A DNA stretch of 64,000 nt from Chitinibacter sp. SCUT-21 (GCA_041874755.1 CP102611.1:1922001-1986000); one strand, 5' to 3'; shown: positions 19,218 to 28,780, counted from the first letter of the stretch. Numbers and translations: made by a program. The notes: generated by a model from the letters alone, not told the origin.

Positions 19218-19226
19218 TGCAGTGCA
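19218..19226. promoter_or_regulatory. TGCAGTGCA motif upstream of pta
   Basis: The same nine bases as in the operator-like palindrome before the DUF3141 gene, 55 bp upstream of the pta start. Candidate site for a common regulator. Confidence 0.3.
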
Positions 19227-19366
19227 GCATGACATACCTCTAAAAAACTCGAGAAAATTCACCGAACGGAAAAATTACCAAAGCATCATTCGACATTTAG
19301 CCAGACAAGCTCGGCAGAGCGGCGCAAAATGTCTATTCTCAAGTCATCTAGCCATGGAAGATCAGC

Positions 19367-20350
19367 ATGACGCGCACGCAAGCGACTCAAATCATCATTG
19401 AACAGCACGGCGATGTGCAACAAATGCAAGTGCGCCAAACGCCAATACCCGCAGCAGCTGAGGGAGAAGTACTGCTGCGGCAAACAGCAATCGGCGTCAA
19501 TTTCATCGATACCTATCATCGTTCTGGCCTCTATCCCTTAAGCCTACCAAGTAGCCTAGGGATGGAAGCGTGCGGTGTCATCGAGGCAATAGGTGCGGGT
19601 GTCAGCGAATTCAAGGTGGGCGATCGGGTCGCCTACGCGGGCGGCACAGTTGGCGCCTATACAACGCACCGTATCATGCCAGAAGCCAAACTGGTGCTTG
19701 TTCCCGACCAAATACCTGACGATATTGCAGCGGCAACTTTATTGCGCGGCATGACGGCGCAGTATTTGCTCAAACAAACCTTCCCCGTGCAAGCCGGCCA
19801 AACGATTTTGGTCCACGCGGCGGCCGGTGGCGTGGGTCAGATTGTGTGCCAATGGGCGCAAAGCTTGGGCGTCAAAGTGATCGGCACCGTTGGCGGCGCC
19901 GCCAAACAAGTGCTGGCGCAAACTTGGTGCGATTGGGTGCTCGATTACAACGACGCGAGCTGGGTGGCCCAAGTTCGCGAGATCACGCAAGGCCAAGGCG
20001 TACCCGTGGTGTACGACGGCGTGGGAGCAGTTACGTTCCTGCCTTCACTCGATTGCCTAGCGCCGCGCGGGCTGATGGTCAGCTTTGGCAATGCCTCGGG
20101 CGCGGTGGAGGCGTTCAATTTAGGGATTTTGGCCAGCAAAGGCTCGCTGTTTGTCACACGACCCACGCTAGGGCATTACACGGCAACGCGGAGCAGCCTG
20201 CTCGCCTGCGCCAATGATTACTGGGATGCGCTACTAACGGGACGTGTGAAGCCTGATATCGGCCAGCGCTATGCACTCAGCGATGCAGCCCAAGCGCATC
20301 TGGATTTAGCGGCGCGCAAAACCACCGGTGCAACGGTACTCACTCCATGA
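19367..20350 (+). CDS. NADPH:quinone reductase, zeta-crystallin family
   Basis: 327 residues, full length for the zinc-independent medium-chain reductase family. N-terminal GroES-like half (GVNFIDTYHRSGLY near 44, GMEACGVIEAIG near 65) and Rossmann half with HAAAGGVGQIVCQWA (~145-160), whose AAxGGVG loop binds NADPH. It reduces quinones by one or two electrons in the cytosol. The usual catalytic zinc Cys/His set is absent, as expected. Its TGA overlaps the next start (ATGA), making a three-gene operon with a YqiA-type esterase and a Dyp peroxidase. Confidence 0.93.
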   Translation: MTRTQATQIIIEQHGDVQQMQVRQTPIPAAAEGEVLLRQTAIGVNFIDTYHRSGLYPLSLPSSLGMEACGVIEAIGAGVSEFKVGDRVAYAGGTVGAYTTHRIMPEAKLVLVPDQIPDDIAAATLLRGMTAQYLLKQTFPVQAGQTILVHAAAGGVGQIVCQWAQSLGVKVIGTVGGAAKQVLAQTWCDWVLDYNDASWVAQVREITQGQGVPVVYDGVGAVTFLPSLDCLAPRGLMVSFGNASGAVEAFNLGILASKGSLFVTRPTLGHYTATRSSLLACANDYWDALLTGRVKPDIGQRYALSDAAQAHLDLAARKTTGATVLTP

Positions 20351-20949
20351 CGACCTTGGTGTATTTGCACGGCTTTTTATCCAGCCCGCTCTCAGATAAA
20401 GCGCAGCAAACCATCAACTGGATGGCTGAGCAAGGCTTGTCTGATCGCCTAATTTGCCCGCAAATCCCGATGCATCCCCGCCAAGCGATTGAGCTGTTAC
20501 AGCAGTTGATCGCGCCACTGAATGGTGATTTTTGCGTCGTCGGTAGCTCGCTCGGCGGCTTTTTCGCGACCTGGGCGGTGGAAGAATTTGGCGGGCGCGC
20601 CGTGCTAATTAATCCAGCTGTGAAGCCGTATGCGCTGATTAATCAGTATTTAGGGCCACAACAAAACTACCAAACCGGCGAGATTCATCATATCGACGAA
20701 TCTTTCGCCATAGAGTTACGCGAATTTGAACGCAAACCTACACAGCTAGAACGCTATTGGTTATTATCGCAAACCGATGATGAAGTATTGGATTATCGTG
20801 CCGCGGTAGACTATTACCAAGGATGCCTGCAAACCATAGAGCAAGGTGGAAATCATAGCTTCATCGGATTTGAACTATGGTTGCCTCAAATATGGGACTT
20901 CGCGAACAAGCCGAATCAGCCTGCATTTTCGATTGGGAAATCAATATGA
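20347..20949 (+). CDS. YqiA/YcfP-family esterase
   Basis: 200 residues. Alpha/beta hydrolase of the short YqiA type: YLHGFLSSPLSDKAQ (oxyanion region, 5-19), nucleophile in GSSLGGFFATW (Ser ~61), acid Asp in SQTDDEVLDYRAA, and catalytic His in GGNHSFIGFE. It hydrolyses short acyl esters; the physiological substrate is unknown. It overlaps both neighbours by four bases, so it is translationally coupled in the qor-like/yqiA/dyp operon. Confidence 0.9.
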   Translation: MTTLVYLHGFLSSPLSDKAQQTINWMAEQGLSDRLICPQIPMHPRQAIELLQQLIAPLNGDFCVVGSSLGGFFATWAVEEFGGRAVLINPAVKPYALINQYLGPQQNYQTGEIHHIDESFAIELREFERKPTQLERYWLLSQTDDEVLDYRAAVDYYQGCLQTIEQGGNHSFIGFELWLPQIWDFANKPNQPAFSIGKSI

Positions 20950-21872
20950 ATACTCCACAGAGCGGCATTTTGCCTGCGGCATCAAGCAACGGTTTGTTTA
21001 TGCTGTTTCGCCGCCGTCTAGGTCGCCGCGCCGATCACAGCTGTAAACAAAAACTCGCACAATGGCCAGACTTGGTCGCGCAATTGGCGCAAGCCAATCC
21101 CGATGCGCAATTTTCGGCCACGCTGGGTTTTGGCGCTGATCTGTGGCCAGAAATTTATGGTCTGGAAAAACCAGCGCATTTGCGCGCTTTTCCACGCATT
21201 AGCGGCGCAATTCACCCAGCGCCATCGACACAATGCGATATGATTTTGCATCTGCGCGCCGAGCGCTACGACGTGCTGTACGACTGTGCGGATCAATTTA
21301 CCCAAACAATGAATGAATGGTTTGACGCAATCGAAACCATTCACGGCTTTCGCTATCGCGACCAACGCGACCTGACAGGCTTTGTTGACGGTACCGAAAA
21401 CCCGCAAGATGACGAACGCGCCGCCGTTGCGCTGGTCGGCGTCGAAGATGCTAAATGGGCGGGCGGCAGTTATCTGCATATTCAGCGCTATGTGCACCGC
21501 ATGGACAACTGGAATAAATTGCCGGTGAAACAGCAAGAAGCCATTATCGGCCGCACCAAAGACAGCGACGAGGAATTACCCGATGAAGACCGGCCTCAAA
21601 CCGCGCACATCAGCCGCGTGGTGATCGAAGAAGAAGGCGAGGAATTGCAGATTTTGCGTCAATCCTTGCCATATGGCACACCCAGCGGCGATAAAGGGCT
21701 GTATTTCACGTCGTACTGCAAAACGCCGGATACGTTTGAAAAAATGTTGGCGCGGATGATTTCGCCGACCACCGATGGCCGTGTCGACCATTTACTGAAC
21801 TTTAGCCGTGCGGTCACTGGCGCCGCATTCTTTGTGCCTAGCATCGAAGCACTGCAAGGCCTGAAAGACTAA
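20946..21872 (+). CDS. Dyp-type heme peroxidase (YfeX-like)
   Basis: 308 residues from ATG 20946, which overlaps the preceding TGA; GGGAAAT precedes it. Key features are the GFVDGTENP motif (GxxDG, catalytic Asp), the proximal heme His in AHISRVV, the distal Arg region near GTPSGDKGLYFTSY, and the ferredoxin-like halves. There is no Tat or Sec signal, so it is cytoplasmic. The family oxidises dyes and porphyrinogens with peroxide. It closes a three-gene operon ending at the terminator at 21921. Confidence 0.93.
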   Translation: MNTPQSGILPAASSNGLFMLFRRRLGRRADHSCKQKLAQWPDLVAQLAQANPDAQFSATLGFGADLWPEIYGLEKPAHLRAFPRISGAIHPAPSTQCDMILHLRAERYDVLYDCADQFTQTMNEWFDAIETIHGFRYRDQRDLTGFVDGTENPQDDERAAVALVGVEDAKWAGGSYLHIQRYVHRMDNWNKLPVKQQEAIIGRTKDSDEELPDEDRPQTAHISRVVIEEEGEELQILRQSLPYGTPSGDKGLYFTSYCKTPDTFEKMLARMISPTTDGRVDHLLNFSRAVTGAAFFVPSIEALQGLKD

Positions 21873-21920
21873 AGCATCGCAGCGCAAGCGCGCAGACGAT
21901 TACGCACCAGCACCACACCG

Positions 21921-21957
21921 AAGGGACATCGCCGCAAGGCGTTGTCCCTTAATTTTT
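21921..21957 (+). terminator. Terminator after Dyp operon
   Basis: AAGGGACA..TGTCCCTT stem with inner CGCC/GGCG pairing, followed by AATTTTT. It overlaps the last codons of the convergent sulfatase-like gene. Confidence 0.75.
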
Positions 21958-23610
21958 GGCAAACAGTCGTTCGGCGTACAGGGCCTCTGGGAACACATTG
22001 CGCCACCACAAGCCCTGCGTATAGAAGTCTTCATTACGCTCGCAGCGCGCGGCCACCGCGTTAAAAAATGGGCTTAAATGCTCGGTTTGGCGGGAAATTT
22101 GCGCCGGCAAACAGAACAGCGGCTTTTGATTCATTTGCTGCGCCACGGCTTCCGCCGCGCCGATCTTACTCATCCGAATATACAAAGGCACATCGCCGCG
22201 TAAACGTTGCTCATGGCCGTTCAACTGGTTTTTAAAGGCAATATCGCCTTTAGGGTCCAACTCAAACAAAGTCGCCGGCAATACGCCCGACTTTACAAAC
22301 TCTTTGTTTAACGCCGGTTTATGGTCACCAAACACCACCACCATCAATTCACGCCCACGCTGCTTGGCGGCCAACTCTAGCTGCTGGTTAAACGCCAATA
22401 AATCATCCACCGCCAGGCTCAAGCGCTGCTGATACTGGCTGATTCCGGCGTCATTATTCGGAATAAATGGGCCATGCGTCGAGACGGTCACCAAGAACAT
22501 CATTTGCTTTTGCTCTTTCGGGGCCGCTTTATATTGCGCCAGTGCCACATCGTACATCGCACTATCTTTTGGCCAGCCCTGTTTGCGATTCCACTTCATC
22601 TTGTCGACAAAGCGCGTTTGCTCAAAGCCAAATTTGGGGTAAACGTGATTACGTTTATAAAAATTACCATGATAGTTATGCATTCCGGTCGTTAGATAAC
22701 CGGCATTTTTTAGCTCACTGACCAAAGTGGCGCTGTGCTCGTTATAGCGATCAGAGAAATTCTGAAAATCGATGCCAGGCAAGGCAAACGAAGATAAACC
22801 CGTTAAGGCTTCAAACTCGGCATCGGCCGTGCCGCCGCCGTACACCGGGCTAATGGTGCGCGTCGCGGCAAAACCGGCGTCTTTAAGCTTATCCATCGCC
22901 GTGGTCAGCTTACCGTCTTTGCTGGAATAGCACGATTCGCACATCACAACGACAATATCGGGGCTAGTTTCAACAATTTGGTTCGGCAATTGGCGCGCGT
23001 AAAAGTCGTGTTTGCCTTCCTTCGGCACGTGAATGCTTTCGGCGCTGAGCACCAAATGCCCCAAAATTCCGTTTTGTTTGACGTTTTCGCGGAAGTTGTA
23101 AAACACATAATTGGTTTTTAGCGTTTTACTCAGCACGCGCTGCGACTCGGCCGAATAATGGCCCGTGCTATCGAATTGAATGCCGACAATGCCACACAGC
23201 ATTAAACCGGGCGCAACGCGCTTGGCTTTAAAGCGCGGGCGATACCAAAGCCCGACGCCTAAGGCGGCCAGCAAACTGATGGCACTCATGACGATGTCTG
23301 TGTCGATGTAGGATGTCAGCGCCAAACCTTGGCCGACCTCGAATAAGTCGCGTCCGAGCAAAGGCTCGCCGGTGGCTTTGTTTTTGACGTAACTAATATT
23401 GAACAGCAAGGCCTCAAGCGCCAGCGCCGCCCATACCGAGGCCCAGCGATTGAGCACCATCGCAAAAAAGAAAAACAACAGCGCCGAAAAACCAATTCGC
23501 GGCAAATTCCAATGGCCGTCGACCAAATAACGGCCAGCGATCAACAGGAGTGGAATCGCAATATACGGAAACCAACGTAGGAACAAAGACTTAGACCACT
23601 GCACGCGCAA
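21949..23610 (-). CDS. LTA-synthase-like sulfatase-superfamily membrane protein
   Basis: 553 residues. About four membrane helices fill the first ~150 residues, then a periplasmic alkaline-phosphatase-fold domain (~215-500). Motifs: VVVMCESCYSS (metal Glu), GGGTADAEFEALTGLSSF (nucleophile Thr, as in LtaS), HNYHGNFYKRN, VSTHGPFIPN and VVFGDHKP (metal Asp/His). Such enzymes move phosphoglycerol or phosphoethanolamine groups from phospholipids to envelope glycans; a Gram-negative member probably decorates periplasmic glucans or LPS. The exact acceptor is unknown. Its stop overlaps the terminator of the convergent operon. Confidence 0.87.
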   Translation of the reverse strand: MRVQWSKSLFLRWFPYIAIPLLLIAGRYLVDGHWNLPRIGFSALLFFFFAMVLNRWASVWAALALEALLFNISYVKNKATGEPLLGRDLFEVGQGLALTSYIDTDIVMSAISLLAALGVGLWYRPRFKAKRVAPGLMLCGIVGIQFDSTGHYSAESQRVLSKTLKTNYVFYNFRENVKQNGILGHLVLSAESIHVPKEGKHDFYARQLPNQIVETSPDIVVVMCESCYSSKDGKLTTAMDKLKDAGFAATRTISPVYGGGTADAEFEALTGLSSFALPGIDFQNFSDRYNEHSATLVSELKNAGYLTTGMHNYHGNFYKRNHVYPKFGFEQTRFVDKMKWNRKQGWPKDSAMYDVALAQYKAAPKEQKQMMFLVTVSTHGPFIPNNDAGISQYQQRLSLAVDDLLAFNQQLELAAKQRGRELMVVVFGDHKPALNKEFVKSGVLPATLFELDPKGDIAFKNQLNGHEQRLRGDVPLYIRMSKIGAAEAVAQQMNQKPLFCLPAQISRQTEHLSPFFNAVAARCERNEDFYTQGLWWRNVFPEALYAERLFAKN

Positions 23611-23650
23611 CTCTAAACACCACTAAAACAAAGGCGCGATTATGACTGAT

Positions 23651-23770
23651 TTATCCCTCTGGCGCAGCCCGACAAATACCAAGCTGATATACGGGATAAA
23701 CCATCACAAATACCAGCCATAGTATCGACCCAAAGATCAACCCAAAAAAGGCGTACATGAACATACCCAT
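23651..23770 (-). CDS. Possible 39-residue single-helix membrane protein
   Basis: An open frame starts three bases after the aceK stop codon. It encodes MGMFMYAFFGLIFGSILWLV followed by FVMVYPVYQLG and a short polar tail. The composition is that of one membrane helix with an inside-positive tail. No clear ribosome-binding site is seen, but the close spacing could allow coupling to aceK. Below the size usually annotated; family not recognised. It could be a chance frame. Confidence 0.4.
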   Translation of the reverse strand: MGMFMYAFFGLIFGSILWLVFVMVYPVYQLGICRAAPEG

Positions 23771-23773
23771 GAA

Positions 23774-25516
23774 TCAGCGATAAAAACGCAGCGACTGCGG
23801 GTAGGGATAAAAGTCTTCCACCAAACCAGCCTTAATCCGCGCCTTGCAGTCTTGCCAAAACTTGGGTGTGAGTAAATCGGCGTGATACTTATTAAACGCA
23901 GCGCGCACATCAGGGCGTGTGAGCAAAAAGTTGCCAAATTCTTCGGGGTAGACTTCGTTTTTATTGCCGCTAAACCATGTCTCGCCGCTCATTTCAAACT
24001 CGGGCGAGGGCGGTGGCGGAATACGGCGAAAATCGCAGTCGGTCATGTATTCGATTTCATCGTAATCGTAAAACACCACGCGCCCTGCGTGCGTGACACC
24101 AAAGTTTTTGAACAACATATCGCCGGGGAAAATATTGGCAATCGCCAGCTCGCGCAGCGCATTGCCATAATCGCGAATCACGCCTTCCACCGCCGCGCCT
24201 TGGCGGTTTTGAATATATAAATTGAGCGGCTTCATGCGGCACTCAATAAACAAATGCCGAATCACGATATTGTCGCCATCTTCCTCAATCGCATTGGGCG
24301 CTAATTCGCGCAGCTCGGCCAATACCTCTTCGGCAAAGCGTTCTTTAGGCAGCGCCACATCGGAAAACTCTAGGGAATCGGCCATGCGCCCAACCCGATC
24401 ATGCTGCTTCACCAGCAGATATTTCGCGCGCACCGTAGCGTGATCGACCTCTTTGGGCGGCGCAAACACGTCCTTGATGATTTTGAACACATACGGAAAC
24501 GAGGGCAGCGTAAACACGCTCATCACCATGCCCTTGGTACCGGGCGCAAACACAAACTGATCGGATGAATGCCGCAGATGATGAAATAGCTCGCGGTAAA
24601 ACATCGTTTTACCTTGTTTGCCCAAGCCCAGCATCGTATACAACTCGGCGCGCGGTTTGTTCGGCAACATATCGTGCAAAAACTGCACATACGCTGACGG
24701 CACGGCCATATCGACCAAAAAATATGCCCGCGACAGCGAAAACAGATGCCGGATATGCACCGCTTTAAACAGCGCGGCATCAATATATAACTGCCCTTGC
24801 TCGGTGCGGCACACCGGCAGTGTAAACGGGATTTTTTTGCGCCCGTAATGCGCCTCGCCAATCAAATACGCCGCCTTATTGCGATAAAACGGCGACGCGA
24901 GCACCTGAATATAGCTATTGAACTTAGTTTTTGGGGTTTTACCCAAATGACGGCGTAGCGCAATCAGAATGCGTTTGATATCACGCGGCAGATTGCGAAA
25001 TGGCAAATTAAAACCAAAATCGGCAATGATCTGCTCAACCGTCGCGGCTAAGCCTTGCTCATTGGGGTAATAAGTGCGAAACGCTGGGCCATCGGCTTCG
25101 ATGTATTCGGTGGAAACCGCTGGACGGTAAAAAATAAAATCATTGTGAAAATAGGTGCGATGCAAAATCCGGCAGCACACCGAATTAAAAAACGTCTCGG
25201 CCAGCTCCATCTGTTGATGATTGATCAACAGACCGATGTATTGCTGCTTCACCTTTTGCCAGACGGCATCAGGCAAAGCTTCAGCGTTAAATTCGTCTTT
25301 CAAGCGCTGCACGCATTCGAGCACGCGCAAATCGTAAAACGCAATGCGATCGCGCACTAGATTTTGCTGAGCATGAATATCGCCCGCCTCAAAATTGGCC
25401 TGCGCAGCCCGACTCGCGCCGCGAAATAATTCATAGTGATGATTAAAGCCTTGCAACAAGGCTTGTGCGATGGAATGACTGAGTTCGAGATCGGTGAGAG
25501 CAAGCGGCGCATTCAT
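23774..25516 (-). CDS. aceK: Isocitrate dehydrogenase kinase/phosphatase
   Basis: 580 residues, the typical AceK length. The N-terminal regulatory helical domain (1-~310) is followed by a kinase-like domain with the unusual AceK ATP loop FAPGTKGMVMSVF (~325), the lysine strand YVFKIIKD, and the metal-binding DYDEIEYMTDCDFR segment (~465). AceK phosphorylates and dephosphorylates isocitrate dehydrogenase to steer carbon into the glyoxylate shunt. aceA and aceB are not in the window. A perfect 14-bp TGCATTGCAATGCA palindrome lies ~53 bp upstream, between this gene and the divergent cyclase gene. Confidence 0.96.
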   Translation of the reverse strand: MNAPLALTDLELSHSIAQALLQGFNHHYELFRGASRAAQANFEAGDIHAQQNLVRDRIAFYDLRVLECVQRLKDEFNAEALPDAVWQKVKQQYIGLLINHQQMELAETFFNSVCCRILHRTYFHNDFIFYRPAVSTEYIEADGPAFRTYYPNEQGLAATVEQIIADFGFNLPFRNLPRDIKRILIALRRHLGKTPKTKFNSYIQVLASPFYRNKAAYLIGEAHYGRKKIPFTLPVCRTEQGQLYIDAALFKAVHIRHLFSLSRAYFLVDMAVPSAYVQFLHDMLPNKPRAELYTMLGLGKQGKTMFYRELFHHLRHSSDQFVFAPGTKGMVMSVFTLPSFPYVFKIIKDVFAPPKEVDHATVRAKYLLVKQHDRVGRMADSLEFSDVALPKERFAEEVLAELRELAPNAIEEDGDNIVIRHLFIECRMKPLNLYIQNRQGAAVEGVIRDYGNALRELAIANIFPGDMLFKNFGVTHAGRVVFYDYDEIEYMTDCDFRRIPPPPSPEFEMSGETWFSGNKNEVYPEEFGNFLLTRPDVRAAFNKYHADLLTPKFWQDCKARIKAGLVEDFYPYPQSLRFYR

Positions 25517-25568
25517 AAGACAACCTCAGCAATATTTCTTTTAGTTTAGGCCGCGCGGGCCAATTTGC

Positions 25569-25582
25569 TGCATTGCAATGCA
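25569..25582. promoter_or_regulatory. TGCATTGCAATGCA perfect palindrome
   Basis: A 14-bp exact palindrome in the 154-bp gap between divergent aceK and diguanylate cyclase genes. It contains TGCA-spaced half-sites like those before pta and DUF3141. Likely an operator; regulator unknown. Confidence 0.4.
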
Positions 25583-25670
25583 AAAATGCGGCGCTTTTTC
25601 CACAATCGCAAAGGTTGATATTCAGCGCTTGAACTGCCAGCATGAAGGCATTGAATCAAAAGAGAAAATC

Positions 25671-26960
25671 ATGATTCGACGGATTGGTTTATCTGGCCTG
25701 ATTACGATGCTGTTTGTGCTCAGTATTTTTTTACTGGCTTGGCAGCACTTTGGCATGAATAAATCACTACGAATTGATGCGAATTCCGCTTTGCCTTTCA
25801 AAATCGCCGACGATAGGCTCGACGGCGGCGGCTCGATAGCCTCCCTCATAAAAAGCAAGGATGCCATTCAGCTGAAATGCCAAATGAGCGATAAATACGA
25901 ATGGCCGTATTGCGAAGTGGGCATCCAATTGCGCAAACCGCCGCTAGGGATTGATCTGCGTAGCTTTGACACCATCCGCATGAAAATGAGTTACAAAGGC
26001 CCGGGCCGACACCGGGTTCGTTTGTTTTTACGCAATTTCAATCCAGCGTATAGCACGCCCCAAGAAAGTACATCGTGGAAATTGAACGAGATTCAGTTTA
26101 TTGTCGAAGACGGCGTTGAGATGCAATTGCCATTGAGTAAATTTAACGTCGCATCGTGGTGGCTGGCAGATAAAAACATTCCACTTGAGCACTTCGGCGT
26201 TGATCTCAGCAATGTGCCGCTGATGATCATCTCGACTGGCGGCAACAAAGAAGCAGGTACGCACACCATTGATATCGACTATGTAGTCTTTGAAGGCAAA
26301 GTGATTCAGCGCGAAGACTTACTCATTACCATTTTGCTGCTATGGGGCTTATTGGCGCTAGGCGTGTTGGCCAAAGTACTATATCAGCTACATACTCGGC
26401 TGGATCAAATCCGCACCGAAGCATCGCAATTAGTCGCTGCCAACGCCTCGCTGAAGGAAGAAAAACAACGCATCACCGATCAAGCCAAAATTGATCCGCT
26501 AACACAAGTGCGCAATCGCGCCGGGATTCGCAATGATATTGCTCGTGAAATGGCCAATGCCAGCGAATTCTCCCCTTTAGCGATGATTATTTGCGATATC
26601 GACCATTTCAAAGCCGTCAACGATACTTATGGGCATGGCGTGGGTGATGAGGTGTTGGTGAAATTTGCCAAAACACTCAGTAGCAATGTGCGGCACGGTG
26701 ATTATGTCGTGCGCTGGGGTGGTGAGGAATTTGTACTCTTTTTGCCCAATACCAAGCTGCAACAAGCGTATCAGACTGCCGAAAATTTACGCCAAACCAT
26801 TGAAGAAAGCCGCTGGCCAGCCAAAATTGAGCTCACCGCCAGTTTTGGTGTCGCCATCATTGGTGAGGCTGGTTTTGCTAAGGCACTCGAAGCGGCTGAC
26901 GCCGCCTTGTACGAGGCCAAAAATGCCGGGCGCAATCGCGTTGAGCTCGCCAAAGATTGA
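25671..26960 (+). CDS. Membrane diguanylate cyclase with periplasmic sensor
   Basis: 429 residues from ATG 25671 (AAGAGAAAATC before it). Membrane helix ~7-25, a ~200-residue periplasmic beta-rich domain (DTIRMKMSYKGPGRHRVRLFL..., resembling a carbohydrate-binding or CIA30-like sandwich), second helix ~220-242, coiled coil to ~275, then GGDEF domain. The active site reads GGEEF, and RHGD lies exactly five residues before it, a complete product-inhibition I-site. It should make cyclic-di-GMP with feedback control. The ligand of the periplasmic part is unknown. Confidence 0.92.
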   Translation: MIRRIGLSGLITMLFVLSIFLLAWQHFGMNKSLRIDANSALPFKIADDRLDGGGSIASLIKSKDAIQLKCQMSDKYEWPYCEVGIQLRKPPLGIDLRSFDTIRMKMSYKGPGRHRVRLFLRNFNPAYSTPQESTSWKLNEIQFIVEDGVEMQLPLSKFNVASWWLADKNIPLEHFGVDLSNVPLMIISTGGNKEAGTHTIDIDYVVFEGKVIQREDLLITILLLWGLLALGVLAKVLYQLHTRLDQIRTEASQLVAANASLKEEKQRITDQAKIDPLTQVRNRAGIRNDIAREMANASEFSPLAMIICDIDHFKAVNDTYGHGVGDEVLVKFAKTLSSNVRHGDYVVRWGGEEFVLFLPNTKLQQAYQTAENLRQTIEESRWPAKIELTASFGVAIIGEAGFAKALEAADAALYEAKNAGRNRVELAKD

Positions 26961-27057
26961 TTTTTACCCATTGCGCTGGGCGGCTTTGACTCCCCAAGCG
27001 CGGCGCAAACTCTTACAATACGCAGCTTGTTGAATAAACACCAACCACGGAACCACC

Positions 27058-28692
27058 ATGCTGCGTATTACCGAACTCAAACTGCCGCTCGATCATTCTG
27101 ACGCAGAACTCAAAACCGCAATCGCCAAATATCTGGGCATTGCCGAATCCGACATCGCTGCATATCTGGTGTACAAACGTAGCTTTGACGCGCGCAAAAG
27201 CGTGATGCAGCTGGCGTACATCATCGATCTGGATGTCGGTGCGCTCGAATCCAAATTGCTGGCCAAGTTCAAAGGCGATAGCCACGTGATGGCGACGCCC
27301 GACACTGGCTACCACTACGTTGGCCAAGCACCGGCGCAACTGAAGCAGCGCCCTATCGTCGTCGGCTTTGGCCCCTGTGGCATCTTTGCCGCGCTGATTT
27401 TGGCACAAATGGGCTTTAAGCCCATCGTGCTCGAGCGCGGTAAAAAAGTACGCGAACGCACCCAAGACACTTGGGGCCTCTGGCGCAAGAACACGCTGAA
27501 CCCCGAATCAAACGTGCAGTTTGGTGAAGGCGGCGCAGGGACGTTCTCCGACGGTAAGCTGTATAGCCAGATTAAAGATCCGCGCCATTTGGGGCGCAAA
27601 GTGCTCACCGAGTTTGTCAAAGCCGGTGCACCGGAAGAAATCCTCTACATCGCCAAGCCACACATCGGTACGTTCAAACTGGTCGGCATGGTCGAAAAAA
27701 TGCGCGCCGAGATTGAATCGCTCGGCGGCGAAATCCGTTTTCAGCAACGCGTTGACGATTTGCTGTTGGAAGATACGGCCGATGGCAAAAAACAGGTGCG
27801 TGGTGTGCGCGTTACCGAATTGGGTGTGGAAGGCCATCCAAGCAGCGAAATTTTGAGCGATCACGTCGTCATCGCACTGGGCCACAGCGCACGCGATAGC
27901 TTTGCGATGATGCACGAGCGCGGTGTGTTTATGGAAGCCAAACCGTTCTCGGTGGGATTCCGGATCGAGCACCCACAATCCTTGATCGACAAAGCGCGCT
28001 GGGGCAAATACGCTGGCCACCCGATTTTGGGTGCGGCGGACTACAAACTGGTGCACCACGCCGCCAATGGCCGCGCGGTGTACAGCTTCTGTATGTGCCC
28101 AGGCGGCACCGTGGTGGCGGCGACGAGCGAGCCCAACCGCGTCGTCACCAATGGCATGAGCCAGTATTCGCGTAACGAGCGCAACGCCAATTCGGGCATG
28201 GTGGTTAGCATTAACCCGAGCGATTACCCCGGCGGCGCGATGGCAGGGATTGAGTTCCAGCGTCAGCTCGAAAGCCACGCCTATGTACTCGGCGGCGGCG
28301 ATTACAACGCGCCAGCGCAACTCGTTGGAGATTTCTTGGCTGGACGTGCTTCCAAAGACGTCGGAAGCGTCGAGCCTTCGTACAAACCGGGCGTAAACTG
28401 GACCGATCTGGCCAGCGCCTTGCCCGATTACGCAATTAACGCAATGCGCGAAGCGCTGCCTGAATTTGGCAAGAAAATTCGTGGTTACGATATGCACGAC
28501 GCGGTGCTGACCGGCGTGGAAACCCGTACTAGCTCGCCACTGCGCATCACGCGCGGCGACGATTGCCAATCGCTAAACGTGCGCGGCTTGTATCCCGCTG
28601 GTGAAGGCGCGGGTTACGCGGGCGGGATTTTATCGGCGGGGGTTGATGGCATTAAAGTCGCCGAAGCCTTGGCCTTGGATATTCTTGCCTAG
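27058..28692 (+). CDS. FAD-dependent dehydrogenase of the COG2509 type
   Basis: 544 residues. A ~95-residue N-terminal alpha/beta domain (LRITELKLPLDHSDAEL...YLVYKRSFDARK) precedes the dinucleotide-binding motif VVGFGPCGIFAAL (~100) and the conserved GEGGAGTFSDGKL block. The C-terminal GEGAGYAGGILSAGVDG loop binds FAD. This family is widespread in bacteria and its substrate is unknown. The TAG stop shares its last base with a 49-bp element, and a terminator follows. Confidence 0.9.
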   Translation: MLRITELKLPLDHSDAELKTAIAKYLGIAESDIAAYLVYKRSFDARKSVMQLAYIIDLDVGALESKLLAKFKGDSHVMATPDTGYHYVGQAPAQLKQRPIVVGFGPCGIFAALILAQMGFKPIVLERGKKVRERTQDTWGLWRKNTLNPESNVQFGEGGAGTFSDGKLYSQIKDPRHLGRKVLTEFVKAGAPEEILYIAKPHIGTFKLVGMVEKMRAEIESLGGEIRFQQRVDDLLLEDTADGKKQVRGVRVTELGVEGHPSSEILSDHVVIALGHSARDSFAMMHERGVFMEAKPFSVGFRIEHPQSLIDKARWGKYAGHPILGAADYKLVHHAANGRAVYSFCMCPGGTVVAATSEPNRVVTNGMSQYSRNERNANSGMVVSINPSDYPGGAMAGIEFQRQLESHAYVLGGGDYNAPAQLVGDFLAGRASKDVGSVEPSYKPGVNWTDLASALPDYAINAMREALPEFGKKIRGYDMHDAVLTGVETRTSSPLRITRGDDCQSLNVRGLYPAGEGAGYAGGILSAGVDGIKVAEALALDILA

Positions 28693-28740
28693 GGTATAGC
28701 CAGCTAAGCAATATTGAGATTGATTTACATAAAAATACAA
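28692..28740 (+). repeat. 49-bp GGGTAT palindromic element, copy 6
   Basis: First G is the last base of the preceding TAG stop. It ends AATACAA and runs straight into the terminator hairpin AACGGCGGG..CCCGCCGTT, an arrangement repeated in part at copy 7. Confidence 0.7.
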
Positions 28741-28768
28741 CGGCGGGTATATCCCGCCGTTGTTATTT
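28738..28768 (+). terminator. Terminator after FAD dehydrogenase
   Basis: AACGGCGGG-TATAT-CCCGCCGTT stem followed by GTTATTT. A degenerate form of the left arm recurs at 29314-29330 after copy 7. Confidence 0.75.
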
Positions 28769-28780
28769 CGGCAATACAAA

